Shown here one piece after another: positions 26,455 through 34,711 of a stretch of DNA of 64,000 nt. The translations under genes and the position numbers were made by a program. The notes beneath the pieces were generated by a model, which did not search any database, was not told the origin of the DNA, and saw only the letters and a list, made by a program, of their open reading frames with translations. Source of the DNA: Lichenicola sp964247755 (GTDB lineage Bacteria; Pseudomonadota; Alphaproteobacteria; Acetobacterales; Acetobacteraceae); contig CAXTVX010000008.1 in the NCBI GenBank assembly GCA_964247755.1, positions 15,043 to 79,042 on the forward strand, given 5' to 3'. Numbering within the stretch: position 1 is the first letter of the stretch; every line of letters begins with the position of its first letter.

Positions 26455-27465
26455 TCAGACGGTTCCGCGCACGAGCGCGCGTGCCTTCTCCACGATGTCG
26501 CCGACCTGCGGCACCGCCGCGCGTTCCAGCTCGGGGTTGTACGGCAGCGGGCACTCGGCGCCGCCCAGCCGGCCGATCGGCGCGTCGAGGCGGTCGAACG
26601 CCTCGCTCTCGGCGATCAGCGCGCTGATCTCGGCGCCGATGCCGAGCGTCCTGACGCCCTCGTAGACGCAGAGCAGGCGGGTGGTGCGGGACACGCTGTC
26701 GACCAGGGTGGCGCGGTCGAGCGGCCGCAGGGAGCGCAGGTCGATCACCTCGACCTCGATGCCGTCATCGGCCAGGATGGCGGCCGCCTCGAGCGCGCGA
26801 TGCACCATGATCGCGGTGGCGACGATCGTCAGGTCGCGCCCGGCGCGACGGATCACGGCCTTGCCGATCGGCGTGCGGTACGGTTCGGGCGGGACCGGCC
26901 CCTTCATCTTGTAGAGCAGCTTGTGCTCGAAGATCATCACCGGGTCGGGATCGTCGATCGCGCTCAGCAGCAGGCCCTTGGCGTCCTCCGGCGTCGCGGG
27001 CTGCACCACCTTCAGGCCGGGCACGTGCGCGAACCAGGCTTCCAGGCTCTGGCTGTGCTGCGCCGCCGCTCCGGTGCCGGATCCGGCGGGGAAACGCATC
27101 ACCAGCGGCACCGACACGGCGCCGCCCAGCATGTAGCGGATCTTCGCCGCCTGGTTGACGATCTGCTCCATCGCCAGGGTGGCGAAGTCGGAGAACTGGA
27201 ACTCCAGCACCGGCCGGCTGCCGCACAACGCGGCGCCGACCGCGACGCCCGCGGATCCAAGCTCGGCGATCGGGGTGTCGATCACCCGCTCGGCGCCGAA
27301 CCGCTCCACCAGGTCGCCGGTGACCCCGAACGCGCCGCCGTAGATGCCGATGTCCTCGCCCATCAGGAACACGCGGTCGTCGGCCTCCATCGCCTGCGCC
27401 ATCGCCTCCTGCAGCGCCTGCGCATAGGACAGCTCGCGCACTGCCGGCCGGTCCATGGCGGTCAT
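26455..27465 (-). CDS. acoB: Acetoin/pyruvate-dehydrogenase-type E1 beta subunit
   Basis: A 336-residue transketolase-type beta subunit. The start ALQEAMAQAMEADDRVFLMGEDI, the segments QIVNQAAKIRYMLGG and MRFPAGSGTGAAAQHSQ, and DLRSLRPLD in the C-terminal domain are characteristic of AcoB/PdhB. With E1 alpha it forms the thiamine-diphosphate site. Its ATG overlaps the E1 alpha stop (ATGA). The true substrate cannot be read from sequence; the gene context argues for an acyloin such as 1-deoxyxylulose 5-phosphate rather than free acetoin. Confidence 0.92.
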   Translation of the reverse strand: MTAMDRPAVRELSYAQALQEAMAQAMEADDRVFLMGEDIGIYGGAFGVTGDLVERFGAERVIDTPIAELGSAGVAVGAALCGSRPVLEFQFSDFATLAMEQIVNQAAKIRYMLGGAVSVPLVMRFPAGSGTGAAAQHSQSLEAWFAHVPGLKVVQPATPEDAKGLLLSAIDDPDPVMIFEHKLLYKMKGPVPPEPYRTPIGKAVIRRAGRDLTIVATAIMVHRALEAAAILADDGIEVEVIDLRSLRPLDRATLVDSVSRTTRLLCVYEGVRTLGIGAEISALIAESEAFDRLDAPIGRLGGAECPLPYNPELERAAVPQVGDIVEKARALVRGTV

Positions 27466-28475
27466 CCCGAGTGGACGTCGCGAAGCAGCTCGGCGACCGA
27501 GGGCGGCGGGCTGTTCTGGGCGAAGGCGATGCCGGCCGTAATCTCGGCATCGACCGCCTCGCGCATCGCGCGGATGTCGCTGTCGGCGAGGATGCCGAGC
27601 TCCAGCAGCTCGGTCTCGAAGCGGGTGATCGGATCACGTGCCGACCAGGCCTCGATCTCGTCCCTGGTGCGGTAGCGGTTGCGGTCGCTGCGGGAGTGCC
27701 CGCGGATGCGGTAGGTCTTGCACTCGACCAGGCTGGGGCCCCCACCGGCGCGGGCGCGGTCGACCGCCTCGAACGCCGCATCGGCGACGTCGGCGAAGCT
27801 GTTGCCGTCGACGATGCGGGCCGGGATGTTGTAGCCGACGGCGCGGTCGGCGACGTTCGACACCGACATCGACCGCTCGGTCGAGGTCGACATGCCGTAC
27901 TGGTTGTTCTCGCACACGAACACGACGCCGAGCTTCCAGAGTGCCGCCATGTTCAGCGCCTCGTGGAACGCGCCCTCGTTGGAGGCGCCGTCGCCGAAGA
28001 AGCAGGCCACGACGTCGGTGCGCTTCTGCTGGCGCATCGCCAGCGCGGCACCCACCGCGATCGGCAGGCCGCCGCCGACGATGCCGTTGGCGCCGAGGTT
28101 GCCCTGTGCGACGTCGGCGATGTGCATCGAGCCGCCGCGGCCGCGGCAGTAGCCGTCCTCCTTGCCGAAGAACTCGGCGAACATCCGGGCAGGATCGGCA
28201 CCCTTGCCGATGCAGTGGCCGTGGCCGCGATGGGTGGAGGTGATCTTGTCCTGCGGGCCGAGGGCCGCGCAGACGCCGACGGCGCTCGCCTCCTGGCCGA
28301 TCGACAGGTGCATGGTGCCGTGGATCAGGCCACGCATGTAGGCCTGCTCTGCACCTTCCTCGAACTGGCGGATCAGGTGCATGCGACGCAGCGCCTCGCG
28401 CAGCTCGGCGACGGACAGGCGGTCGTAGACCGGGGGGCGGTTGGTCCTGGTCTCGATCGCGGCCGGCAGCGTCAT
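27462..28475 (-). CDS. acoA: Acetoin/pyruvate-dehydrogenase-type E1 alpha subunit
   Basis: A 337-residue thiamine-diphosphate-dependent subunit. HLSIGQEASAVGVCAAL, TSTHRGHGHCIGKGAD, GRGGSMHIADVAQGNLGANG and the ThDP-Mg motif GDGASNEGAFHEALNMA...NN agree best with AcoA of acetoin dehydrogenase. It would remove an acetyl unit as hydroxyethyl-ThDP from an alpha-hydroxyketone. Its ATG overlaps the stop of the DRL-like gene by four bases, tying the two activities into one transcript. Confidence 0.92.
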   Translation of the reverse strand: MTLPAAIETRTNRPPVYDRLSVAELREALRRMHLIRQFEEGAEQAYMRGLIHGTMHLSIGQEASAVGVCAALGPQDKITSTHRGHGHCIGKGADPARMFAEFFGKEDGYCRGRGGSMHIADVAQGNLGANGIVGGGLPIAVGAALAMRQQKRTDVVACFFGDGASNEGAFHEALNMAALWKLGVVFVCENNQYGMSTSTERSMSVSNVADRAVGYNIPARIVDGNSFADVADAAFEAVDRARAGGGPSLVECKTYRIRGHSRSDRNRYRTRDEIEAWSARDPITRFETELLELGILADSDIRAMREAVDAEITAGIAFAQNSPPPSVAELLRDVHSG

Positions 28476-29803
28476 GCCACCCGTTCCCGCACCGCCCGTT
28501 CCTGCACCATTGGGGCCAGCATCGCGTCCTGCTGGCGGCGCAGGCGGACGATCTGCATGGTCTCGTCGACCCGGCAGTTGTCGTAGGTGAGGTAGGCGCC
28601 GGCGGCGATCGGGCCGGTGACCACCGCACGCTCGGCCAAGCCCATGGGCAGCAGCCTGGCCGCGCGCGCGTCGGCGGCGGTGGTGAGCCAGCCGCGGTAG
28701 TGGTCCTCGCCGATCCTGCCCAGCGTGACGCCGGGGGCAAGGGGCTCCTTGGCGACGCAGGCGCACTCGGCCACCGGCTCGTCGAGCGGCTGCATGTGCG
28801 GGGTGCCGCTGATCACCAGCGAGGCGGCGGTGAGCGGCACCTCCAGGCTGGTCAGGTGGTACGGTCGGATGAAGGTGAAGTAGGGGCCGGGACCCATCTT
28901 GAGGTCGCGCAGCCGCTCGTGGACGCGGGGATGCGGCGCCTTGATCACCACGAACACGCCGGGAGCGACGCCGGGACCGACCGAATAGTCCACCACCCCG
29001 GAGCGCGACAGCAGCCCGCCATCGGCCTCCGGCACCAGCATGGTCGCCAGCATCTCCGGGGTCGCGGCGGGGCCGTGCATGCCGGGGCGGTCTGGCAGCA
29101 GGCCGGTGGCGTTGGCGATCGCGCACATCTCGATCATGGTCTTGGAGCCGTCGACGAACTCGACCAGCATGCGCGGGTTCATGTGCCGCCGGCGCGCCTC
29201 CTCCTCGTACTCCGCGGGCCTGGCGTCGAACCTGAGCGGGTTGTTCTTGCCCTTTCCGGCGGCGACGATCGGATAGCCGAGGCTGCGCACGAAGCGGATC
29301 AGCTCCATGGCGGCGCTGGGCTCGTCGCCGGCACCCAGGGAATAGCCGACGCCGGCGCGGTGCGCCTCGCGCAGCAGCATGGCGCCCACGGTGACGTCGG
29401 CCTCGACGTTCATCATCACCACGTGCTTGCCGTGCGCCATCGCCTGCAGCGACAGCTCGGCGCCCACCCCGGGATTGCCGGTCGCATCGATGATGACGTC
29501 GACCGGGCTGGCGCTGCAGGCGATGGTGGCGTCGGGGGTGATGGCGATCCTGCCGCCCATGATGGCGTCCTCGGCCGCCGGACCGGTGGAACACAGCCGG
29601 GCCGCCTCGCGCGGGATGCCGGCGATGTCGAGCGCCGCCCAGGCCATGTCGACGCGCATCTCGGCCAGCACCGCGAGCTCGATGCCCGGCATCAGGCTGA
29701 GCTGGGTGACGATGTCGGTTCCCATCTCGCCGCAGCCGATCAGCCCGACCCGGACCGGGCGTCGCTGCTCGGCCCGCCTGGCGAGATCCTCCGAAAGGTC
29801 CAT
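28472..29803 (-). CDS. DRL-like oxidoreductase (DXR-like, Rossmann plus C-terminal SAF domain)
   Basis: A 443-residue protein. An N-terminal NAD(P)-binding Rossmann fold has G23-C-G25-E-M-G28. A homoserine-dehydrogenase-like middle contains GKGKNNPLRFDARP and MLVEFVDGSKTMIEM. A C-terminal SAF domain (about 340-425) reads LPMGLAERAVVTGPIAAG. This is the COG4091 architecture, whose best-known member is Brucella DRL, which makes 2-C-methylerythritol 4-phosphate from 1-deoxyxylulose 5-phosphate. Not all members do this. It is first in an operon with acetoin-dehydrogenase-type genes and divergent from a PTS that ends in an IspD-IspF homologue, which favours a methylerythritol-type substrate. Confidence 0.82.
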   Translation of the reverse strand: MDLSEDLARRAEQRRPVRVGLIGCGEMGTDIVTQLSLMPGIELAVLAEMRVDMAWAALDIAGIPREAARLCSTGPAAEDAIMGGRIAITPDATIACSASPVDVIIDATGNPGVGAELSLQAMAHGKHVVMMNVEADVTVGAMLLREAHRAGVGYSLGAGDEPSAAMELIRFVRSLGYPIVAAGKGKNNPLRFDARPAEYEEEARRRHMNPRMLVEFVDGSKTMIEMCAIANATGLLPDRPGMHGPAATPEMLATMLVPEADGGLLSRSGVVDYSVGPGVAPGVFVVIKAPHPRVHERLRDLKMGPGPYFTFIRPYHLTSLEVPLTAASLVISGTPHMQPLDEPVAECACVAKEPLAPGVTLGRIGEDHYRGWLTTAADARAARLLPMGLAERAVVTGPIAAGAYLTYDNCRVDETMQIVRLRRQQDAMLAPMVQERAVRERVA

Positions 29804-30011
29804 GGGACGAGGTCCTGTTCTGATGGCGGTGCGCCCGCGACGGAACCTAGACCGCACATCTCCCTGACGGTCAACACATTTGTTTCTCTGCTTGCTCACA
29901 TGTCTAGCCGAGGAAGCCGTCACGGTGTGCTCGTCAGCCCCTTTGTTTTGCATTGCACAATATCCGCAGTGGCGTTGGCAGAATTACTTGGGTTTCAGCG
30001 CCTGACGGGCG

Positions 30012-30045
30012 GGAACAACTTGACCCCTGTCTTGATAAATGTTCC
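30012..30045. promoter_or_regulatory. Candidate SorC-family operator in the divergent promoter region
   Basis: Inverted repeat GGAACA (30012-30017) and TGTTCC (30040-30045) spaced by 22 bases, the same style as the TGAACA/TGTTCA half-sites of LsrR. A TTGACC box lies inside. It stands 42 bp before gutM in the 284-bp gap between the two divergent operons. Confidence 0.4.
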
Positions 30046-30087
30046 AGTCGTGCCAGGAGCGGCACGAACCGGGCGCAGGAGGAAACG

Positions 30088-30495
30088 ATGACCTGGAAGA
30101 CCGGACTGCTCCTGTTCGCCGTTTGTTGGGCGCTGCAGATCGCCGGGACGATGCTGCAGATGCGTCATTACCGACGGGTGCTGGGCGCGCTCGAGACGCG
30201 CTGGACCGACGGCTATGTCGGTTCGGGAAGTGCCAGGGCCCGTTTCGGGCGCGGGGCAATCATGATCCTGGTGGTGTCGCCGGCCGGCATCGTGCGCGAC
30301 GCGCTGGTCATGCAGGGCCGGACCGTGTGGGCGAAGTTCAAGCCGATGCCGGGACTGGTCGGGCTCGACATCGCCCGGTGCCAGGAGGGCGGGGTGTTCG
30401 GGAAGCGTGATGCCCGGCTGGGGCAGGCCCTCGCGCAGTGCCTGAAGCAGATCGAGAAGGTGTCGACGCAGCGGCCCGCCCTGCCCGCCACGTGA
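30088..30495 (+). CDS. gutM: GutM/SrlM-type glucitol operon activator-like protein
   Basis: A 135-residue protein with one N-terminal membrane helix (WKTGLLLFAVCWALQIAG), followed by QMRHYRRVLGALE and a soluble domain with GSGSARARFGRGAIMILVVS. This is the GutM family, which occurs beside glucitol-type PTS genes and is a poorly understood activator of gut/srl operons. An excellent AGGAGG precedes the ATG. It opens the plus-strand PTS operon. Confidence 0.88.
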   Translation: MTWKTGLLLFAVCWALQIAGTMLQMRHYRRVLGALETRWTDGYVGSGSARARFGRGAIMILVVSPAGIVRDALVMQGRTVWAKFKPMPGLVGLDIARCQEGGVFGKRDARLGQALAQCLKQIEKVSTQRPALPAT

Positions 30496-30542
30496 CGGAG
30501 CACTAGAGCGGTCACAAGGCCGCCGATGGAGGAGGAACAACG

Positions 30543-31070
30543 ATGCTGATGCTCTCGCATTTCGCCGAAGGCTTCATCGGCGTCTTCAACGAAGGCGGCA
30601 GGACCTTTGTCGCGTTCGTCACCGGGATCCTGCCGACGCTGATCGTGCTGCTGACCGCGGTGTACGCGGTGATCGAGCTGGTCGGCGAGAATCGCGTGCA
30701 CAACCTGGCGCGCTTCGCCGGACGCTACGCCCTGACCCGGTATACCGTGCTTCCGGTTCTTTCCATGTTCTTCCTGACCAACCCGATGGCCTACACCTTC
30801 GGCGTGTTTATCGAGGAACGGCACAAGCCGGCGTTCTACGACTCCGCGGTGTCGTTCTGCCATCCGATCACCGGGCTGTTCCCGCACGGCAACTCCAGCG
30901 AGTTGTTCGTCTGGCTCGGCGTCGCGCATGGGCTGACGCGCCTACACCTGCCCCTCGGGCCGCTGGCGGTGCGCTACTTCATCGCCGGCCTGCTGGTGAT
31001 CCTGCTGCGCGGCATCGTCACCGAGCGGATCACGATGTTCTTCGCCAGGCGCCAGGGCGTCACCTTTTAG
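30543..31070 (+). CDS. srlA: PTS glucitol/sorbitol-type EIIC component
   Basis: A 175-residue membrane protein with several hydrophobic helices. The segments FAEGFIGVFNEGG, NPMAYTFGVFIEERHKPAFYDSA and HPITGLFPHGNSSELFVWLG are diagnostic of SrlA/GutA. It forms part of the membrane channel with the EIIBC protein encoded next. GGAGG precedes the ATG. No sorbitol-6-phosphate dehydrogenase is nearby, so the substrate is probably another polyol. Confidence 0.95.
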   Translation: MLMLSHFAEGFIGVFNEGGRTFVAFVTGILPTLIVLLTAVYAVIELVGENRVHNLARFAGRYALTRYTVLPVLSMFFLTNPMAYTFGVFIEERHKPAFYDSAVSFCHPITGLFPHGNSSELFVWLGVAHGLTRLHLPLGPLAVRYFIAGLLVILLRGIVTERITMFFARRQGVTF

Positions 31071-31134
31071 GCGCGTCACCTTCTGATCGTCGCACGACAC
31101 AGGCAACGAGGCGCAGTTCTCGGCCAGCACGGGG

Positions 31135-32178
31135 ATGGACATGGATCAGGAAACCGACTTGACCCGGACCGGCGCCTTCAGGGCGGTCCGGGTGGAACGC
31201 GGCAGCCAGGGCTGGGGCGGGCCGCTGGTGATCCTGCCGACCCGGGAACGGGACAAGATCGTCGCCGTGACCGGAGGCGGCATCCCGCCGGTGGCGCTGC
31301 GTCTGGCCGAGCTGACCGGCGCCACCGCGGTCGACGGGTTCCGCTCGCCGCCGCTGGAAAGCGAGATCGCGGCGGTGGTGATCGACTGCGGCGGCACCGC
31401 ACGCTGCGGCGTATACCCGCGCAAACGCCTGCCGACGGTCAACCTGACCTCGGTCGGGCAATCCGGGCCGCTGGCCCAGTTCATCACCGAGGACATCTAC
31501 GTGTCCGGCGTGAAGCCGGAGAACCTGATCCTGGTGGACGGCGAGGCGACCGCGACGGCCGTGGGCAAGCAGGCCGGGCCGCCGGCCGGGATCAGCTCGC
31601 CCTTCGTCAAGAAGCCGGCCGCGCCGCCGCCGCCGGACTACGACGCCGGGTTCACCGGCTTCATCGCCCGGATCGGCCGCGTCATGGGCGGCGTGGTCAA
31701 CGTGCTGTTCCAGAGCGGACGGCGCGCGATCGACCAGGTGCTGCGCACCATCCTGCCGTTCATGGCGTTCGTGACCATGCTGATCGGCGTGATCAACGCG
31801 ACCGGGCTCGGCTCGGTGATCGCCCACGTGCTCACCCCGCTCGGCGGCAGCCTGCCCGGGCTGCTGGTGCTGTCGGTGGTGTGCGGGCTGCCGTTCCTGT
31901 CGCCGGTGCTGGGCCCGGGGGCGGTGATCGCGCAGGTGATCGGCGTGCTGATCGGCCAGCAGATCGGCGACGGCACCATCGCGCCGCAATTCGCGCTGCC
32001 GGCGCTGTTCGCGTTCGACACCCAGGTCGGCTGCGACTTCGTCCCCGTGGGGCTGGCGCTCGGCGAGGCCAAGCCGGAGACGATCCGGATCGGCGTGCCG
32101 GCGGTGCTGATCAGCCGCCAGGCGACTGGCCCGATCGCGGTCGTGATCGCCTGGCTGCTGAGCTTCGGCCTCTACTGA
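31135..32178 (+). CDS. srlE: PTS glucitol/sorbitol-type EIIBC component
   Basis: A 347-residue protein. The N-terminal cytoplasmic EIIB part (1-115) carries VIDCGGTARCGVYPRK with the likely phospho-cysteine, and SGPLAQFITEDIYVSGVKPEN. The C-terminal membrane part (about 170-347) carries GRAIDQVL-like and LPFLSPVLGPGAVIAQVIG segments. It transfers phosphate from EIIA to the incoming polyol. A second in-frame ATG lies 6 bases later. Intact and full length compared with SrlE. Confidence 0.94.
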   Translation: MDMDQETDLTRTGAFRAVRVERGSQGWGGPLVILPTRERDKIVAVTGGGIPPVALRLAELTGATAVDGFRSPPLESEIAAVVIDCGGTARCGVYPRKRLPTVNLTSVGQSGPLAQFITEDIYVSGVKPENLILVDGEATATAVGKQAGPPAGISSPFVKKPAAPPPPDYDAGFTGFIARIGRVMGGVVNVLFQSGRRAIDQVLRTILPFMAFVTMLIGVINATGLGSVIAHVLTPLGGSLPGLLVLSVVCGLPFLSPVLGPGAVIAQVIGVLIGQQIGDGTIAPQFALPALFAFDTQVGCDFVPVGLALGEAKPETIRIGVPAVLISRQATGPIAVVIAWLLSFGLY

Positions 32179-32191
32179 CGGGATCATCGCG

Positions 32192-32575
32192 ATGACGACG
32201 CTCTACCGGACGACGATCCGCGACGTGGGCGTGGAAGCGCCGGACCTGCTCGACCAGGGCATCCTGATCCTGTTCGCGGCCGGCGCGCCGCCGGAGCTGG
32301 CGGAGGTGTCGGTGCTGCACGAGGTCGAGGACGCGGCCGCTGCCGCACCCGCCCCGGGTGACGCGGTGCGGATCGGCGCGGACCGGTTCCGGATCACCGC
32401 GGTCGGCGACACGGCGTGGCAGAAGGTGTCGGAGATCGGCCACGTGGTGTTCTCGTTCAACGGCGCCGCGGTTGCGGAAAGGCCCGGTGAGATCTGTGTC
32501 GAGCCGGTGGCGCCCGAGCGGCTGCAGGCACTGCTGCAGCCGGGTGCGACGCTGGAAGTGATCGGGCGGTCTTAG
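32192..32575 (+). CDS. srlB: PTS glucitol/sorbitol-type EIIA component
   Basis: A 127-residue cytoplasmic phosphocarrier. LILFAAGAPPELAEVSVLHEV holds the conserved region around the phospho-histidine, and GDTAWQKVSEIGHVVFSFNG is the family's second hallmark. It passes phosphate from the HPr-EI fusion encoded next to EIIBC. The start lies 13 bp after the EIIBC stop. Confidence 0.93.
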   Translation: MTTLYRTTIRDVGVEAPDLLDQGILILFAAGAPPELAEVSVLHEVEDAAAAAPAPGDAVRIGADRFRITAVGDTAWQKVSEIGHVVFSFNGAAVAERPGEICVEPVAPERLQALLQPGATLEVIGRS

Positions 32576-32602
32576 AGCCCGCCGACGCCTACGGAGGACG
32601 GG

Positions 32603-34564
32603 ATGATCCTGGAGCAGCGCGTGACGGTGATGCTGGACGAGGGGCTGCACGCCCGTCCGGCCGCGCGCCTGGCGCAGATGGCGAAGAGCTTCGAGTCGCA
32701 GATCGACATCGTGAAGGGCGGCCGGGCGGCCAACGCCAAGAGCACGGTCAGGATCATGCTGCTGACGGTGAAGGAGGGCGAGGAGATCCTGCTCCGGGCA
32801 GACGGTGCGGACGCGCCGGCAGCGGTGTCGGAGCTGTGCGCCTTTCTCGGCGGCGATGCGGAGGTGGCGGCGGCAGCACCGGTCCCGGCCGCCGCCGCGG
32901 CGCCCGCACCGGCGGACAAAGAGGACCGGATCACCGGCGTCTGCGGCAGCGAGGGCGTGGCGGTGGGGCCGGCGTTCGTCTACCTGCCGGACCGCGAGGT
33001 GCCGCCGACGCGCCGGATCGGGCCGTCCGAGGTGCCGGCCGAGCTGCTGCGGTTCCGCAACGCGGTCCTGACGCTGTGCCGTTCGCTCGACGCGGCCGCG
33101 GAGCCGGATGCGGAGGGCGCCGCGTCCACTGACGCGCAGGTGTTCGCGGCGATCAAGGAGCTGGTGCAGGACGTCGAGCTGGTCGGGCCGATCGAGGAGC
33201 GGGTCGGCGCTGGCCAGGATGCGGCGTCGGCGACCTTCGAGGTGGGCTCCGCCCTGGCCGACCGGTTCGCCGGCATCGACGACGCGTATTTCCGCACCCG
33301 GGCCGACGACCTGCGCGGCATCACCCGCCGCCTCTGCGACATCCTGCTTGGCCGGCGCGAGGTCGATCTCGCCAGCTTCTCCGAGCCGTCGATCCTGGTC
33401 GCCGGCGAGCTGTCGGCGCTGGACCTGGCGCGGCTGCCGATGCAGCTGGTGACCGGCCTGCTGACCACCGAGGGCGGCCCGACCTCGCACGTCGCGATCA
33501 TCGCCCGTGCGTTCGGCATCCCGGCGGTGGTCGGCGCCCGGGCCACGGCCGCAACGTTGCGCGCGGTACGGAGCCTGGCGCTGGATGGGACCGCGGGCTA
33601 TGCGATCGCCGATCCCGATGCGGACACGCAGACGCGCTTCCGGCAGCGCAAGGCGAAGGCCGACGAGGCGAGGCAGGCGGTCGAGCGCTTCACCCATGTC
33701 GAGCCGCGCACCCGGGACGGGCGGCTGGTCGAGGTCGCCGCCAACATCGGCTCGGCCGCCGAGGTGGACGCGGCGCTGTCCTCCGGGGCGATGGGCGTCG
33801 GCCTGTTCAGGACCGAGTTCATGTTCATGCGCGGTGCCGCACTGCCCAGCGAGCAGGAGCAGTACCGGACCTACGCCAAGGTGCTGGAAGCGTTCGCGCC
33901 CAGGCCGGTGGTGATCCGGACGCTCGACATCGGCGGCGACAAGCCGCTGTCCGGCGTTCCGGGCGTGGTCGAGGCCAACCCGTTCCTGGGCTGGCGCGGC
34001 ATACGCATGTGCCTCGACCAGCCGGACCTGTTCGACCCGCAGCTGCGCGCGCTGCTGCGGGCCGCAGTGCATGGCCGGCTGCGGGTCATGTTCCCGATGA
34101 TCAGCGACCTTTCCGAGGTGCTGGCGGCGAAGGCGAGCCTGGCGGCGTGCCGGGCGGCGTTGGAGGCGGAGGGCCAGGAGACGGGGCCGGTGGAGGTCGG
34201 AATCATGATCGAGACCCCGGCCGCGGCGCTCTGCGCCCGCGAGCTCGCCGGGCATGTCGACTTCTTCTCGATCGGCACCAACGACCTGACCCAGTACACG
34301 ATGGCGGCAGACCGGACCAACGCCCGGCTCGCCCGGCTGAACCGGGCGGACCATCCCGCCGTGCTGCGGATGATCGAGCTGGCCTGTGCCGGCGCGCTGG
34401 AGGCCGGCATCTGGGTGGGCGTGTGCGGGGAGGCGGCCGGTGACGTCCTGCTCATCCCCCGACTGCTGGCGATGGGCGTCACCGAGCTCAGCATGAGCGT
34501 CTCGCTCATCCCGCGGGCCAAGAAGGCGGTGGTGGAGTACGGCGAGGGGATCGCGGCGGCCTGA
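32603..34564 (+). CDS. ptsI: HPr-Enzyme I fusion (PTS phosphotransferase)
   Basis: A 653-residue fusion. Residues 1-90 are an HPr domain with the phospho-histidine in DEGLHARPAARLA and the Ser-46 region in KSTVRIMLL. An Ala/Pro linker follows, then a complete Enzyme I: GGPTSHVAIIARAFGIPAVVG with the active histidine, GLFRTEFMFM, RTLDIGGDKPL, and SIGTNDLTQYTMAADR with a conserved cysteine in GVCGEAAGD. PEP phosphorylates EI, then HPr, then EIIA. Being inside the permease operon, it is a dedicated phosphate relay. A GGAGG-type site precedes the ATG. Confidence 0.93.
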   Translation: MILEQRVTVMLDEGLHARPAARLAQMAKSFESQIDIVKGGRAANAKSTVRIMLLTVKEGEEILLRADGADAPAAVSELCAFLGGDAEVAAAAPVPAAAAAPAPADKEDRITGVCGSEGVAVGPAFVYLPDREVPPTRRIGPSEVPAELLRFRNAVLTLCRSLDAAAEPDAEGAASTDAQVFAAIKELVQDVELVGPIEERVGAGQDAASATFEVGSALADRFAGIDDAYFRTRADDLRGITRRLCDILLGRREVDLASFSEPSILVAGELSALDLARLPMQLVTGLLTTEGGPTSHVAIIARAFGIPAVVGARATAATLRAVRSLALDGTAGYAIADPDADTQTRFRQRKAKADEARQAVERFTHVEPRTRDGRLVEVAANIGSAAEVDAALSSGAMGVGLFRTEFMFMRGAALPSEQEQYRTYAKVLEAFAPRPVVIRTLDIGGDKPLSGVPGVVEANPFLGWRGIRMCLDQPDLFDPQLRALLRAAVHGRLRVMFPMISDLSEVLAAKASLAACRAALEAEGQETGPVEVGIMIETPAAALCARELAGHVDFFSIGTNDLTQYTMAADRTNARLARLNRADHPAVLRMIELACAGALEAGIWVGVCGEAAGDVLLIPRLLAMGVTELSMSVSLIPRAKKAVVEYGEGIAAA

Positions 34565-34711
34565 TCCGGCCGCGGCCTGGCCGGCCGCCGCCCGACGCGG
34601 ACCCCGCCCGTCTTCCCCGGCTCCGCCCGATCAGGCACCGGTGTCGGCCCGGACGACCGGCTTGACCACCCGCGGCGGGGCTGGTTGGCTGCAGCCCATG
34701 GAACCAGGGGA

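Noticed and set aside
25157..28475. Plain acetoin catabolic operon
   Set aside because: The E1/E2 type fits, but acoX, acoR, E3 and acetoin/butanediol enzymes are absent, and the complex is coupled to a DRL-like gene and a PTS.
28472..29803. Homoserine dehydrogenase
   Set aside because: The Rossmann part resembles it, but the C-terminal SAF domain and the middle region place it in the COG4091/DRL-like group, and no threonine or methionine pathway genes are near.
30543..32575. Calling the PTS a sorbitol (glucitol) uptake system outright
   Set aside because: The components are glucitol-type, but no sorbitol-6-phosphate dehydrogenase or srlR/D is present, and the neighbours point to a methylerythritol-like substrate. 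The family name is kept only for the components.
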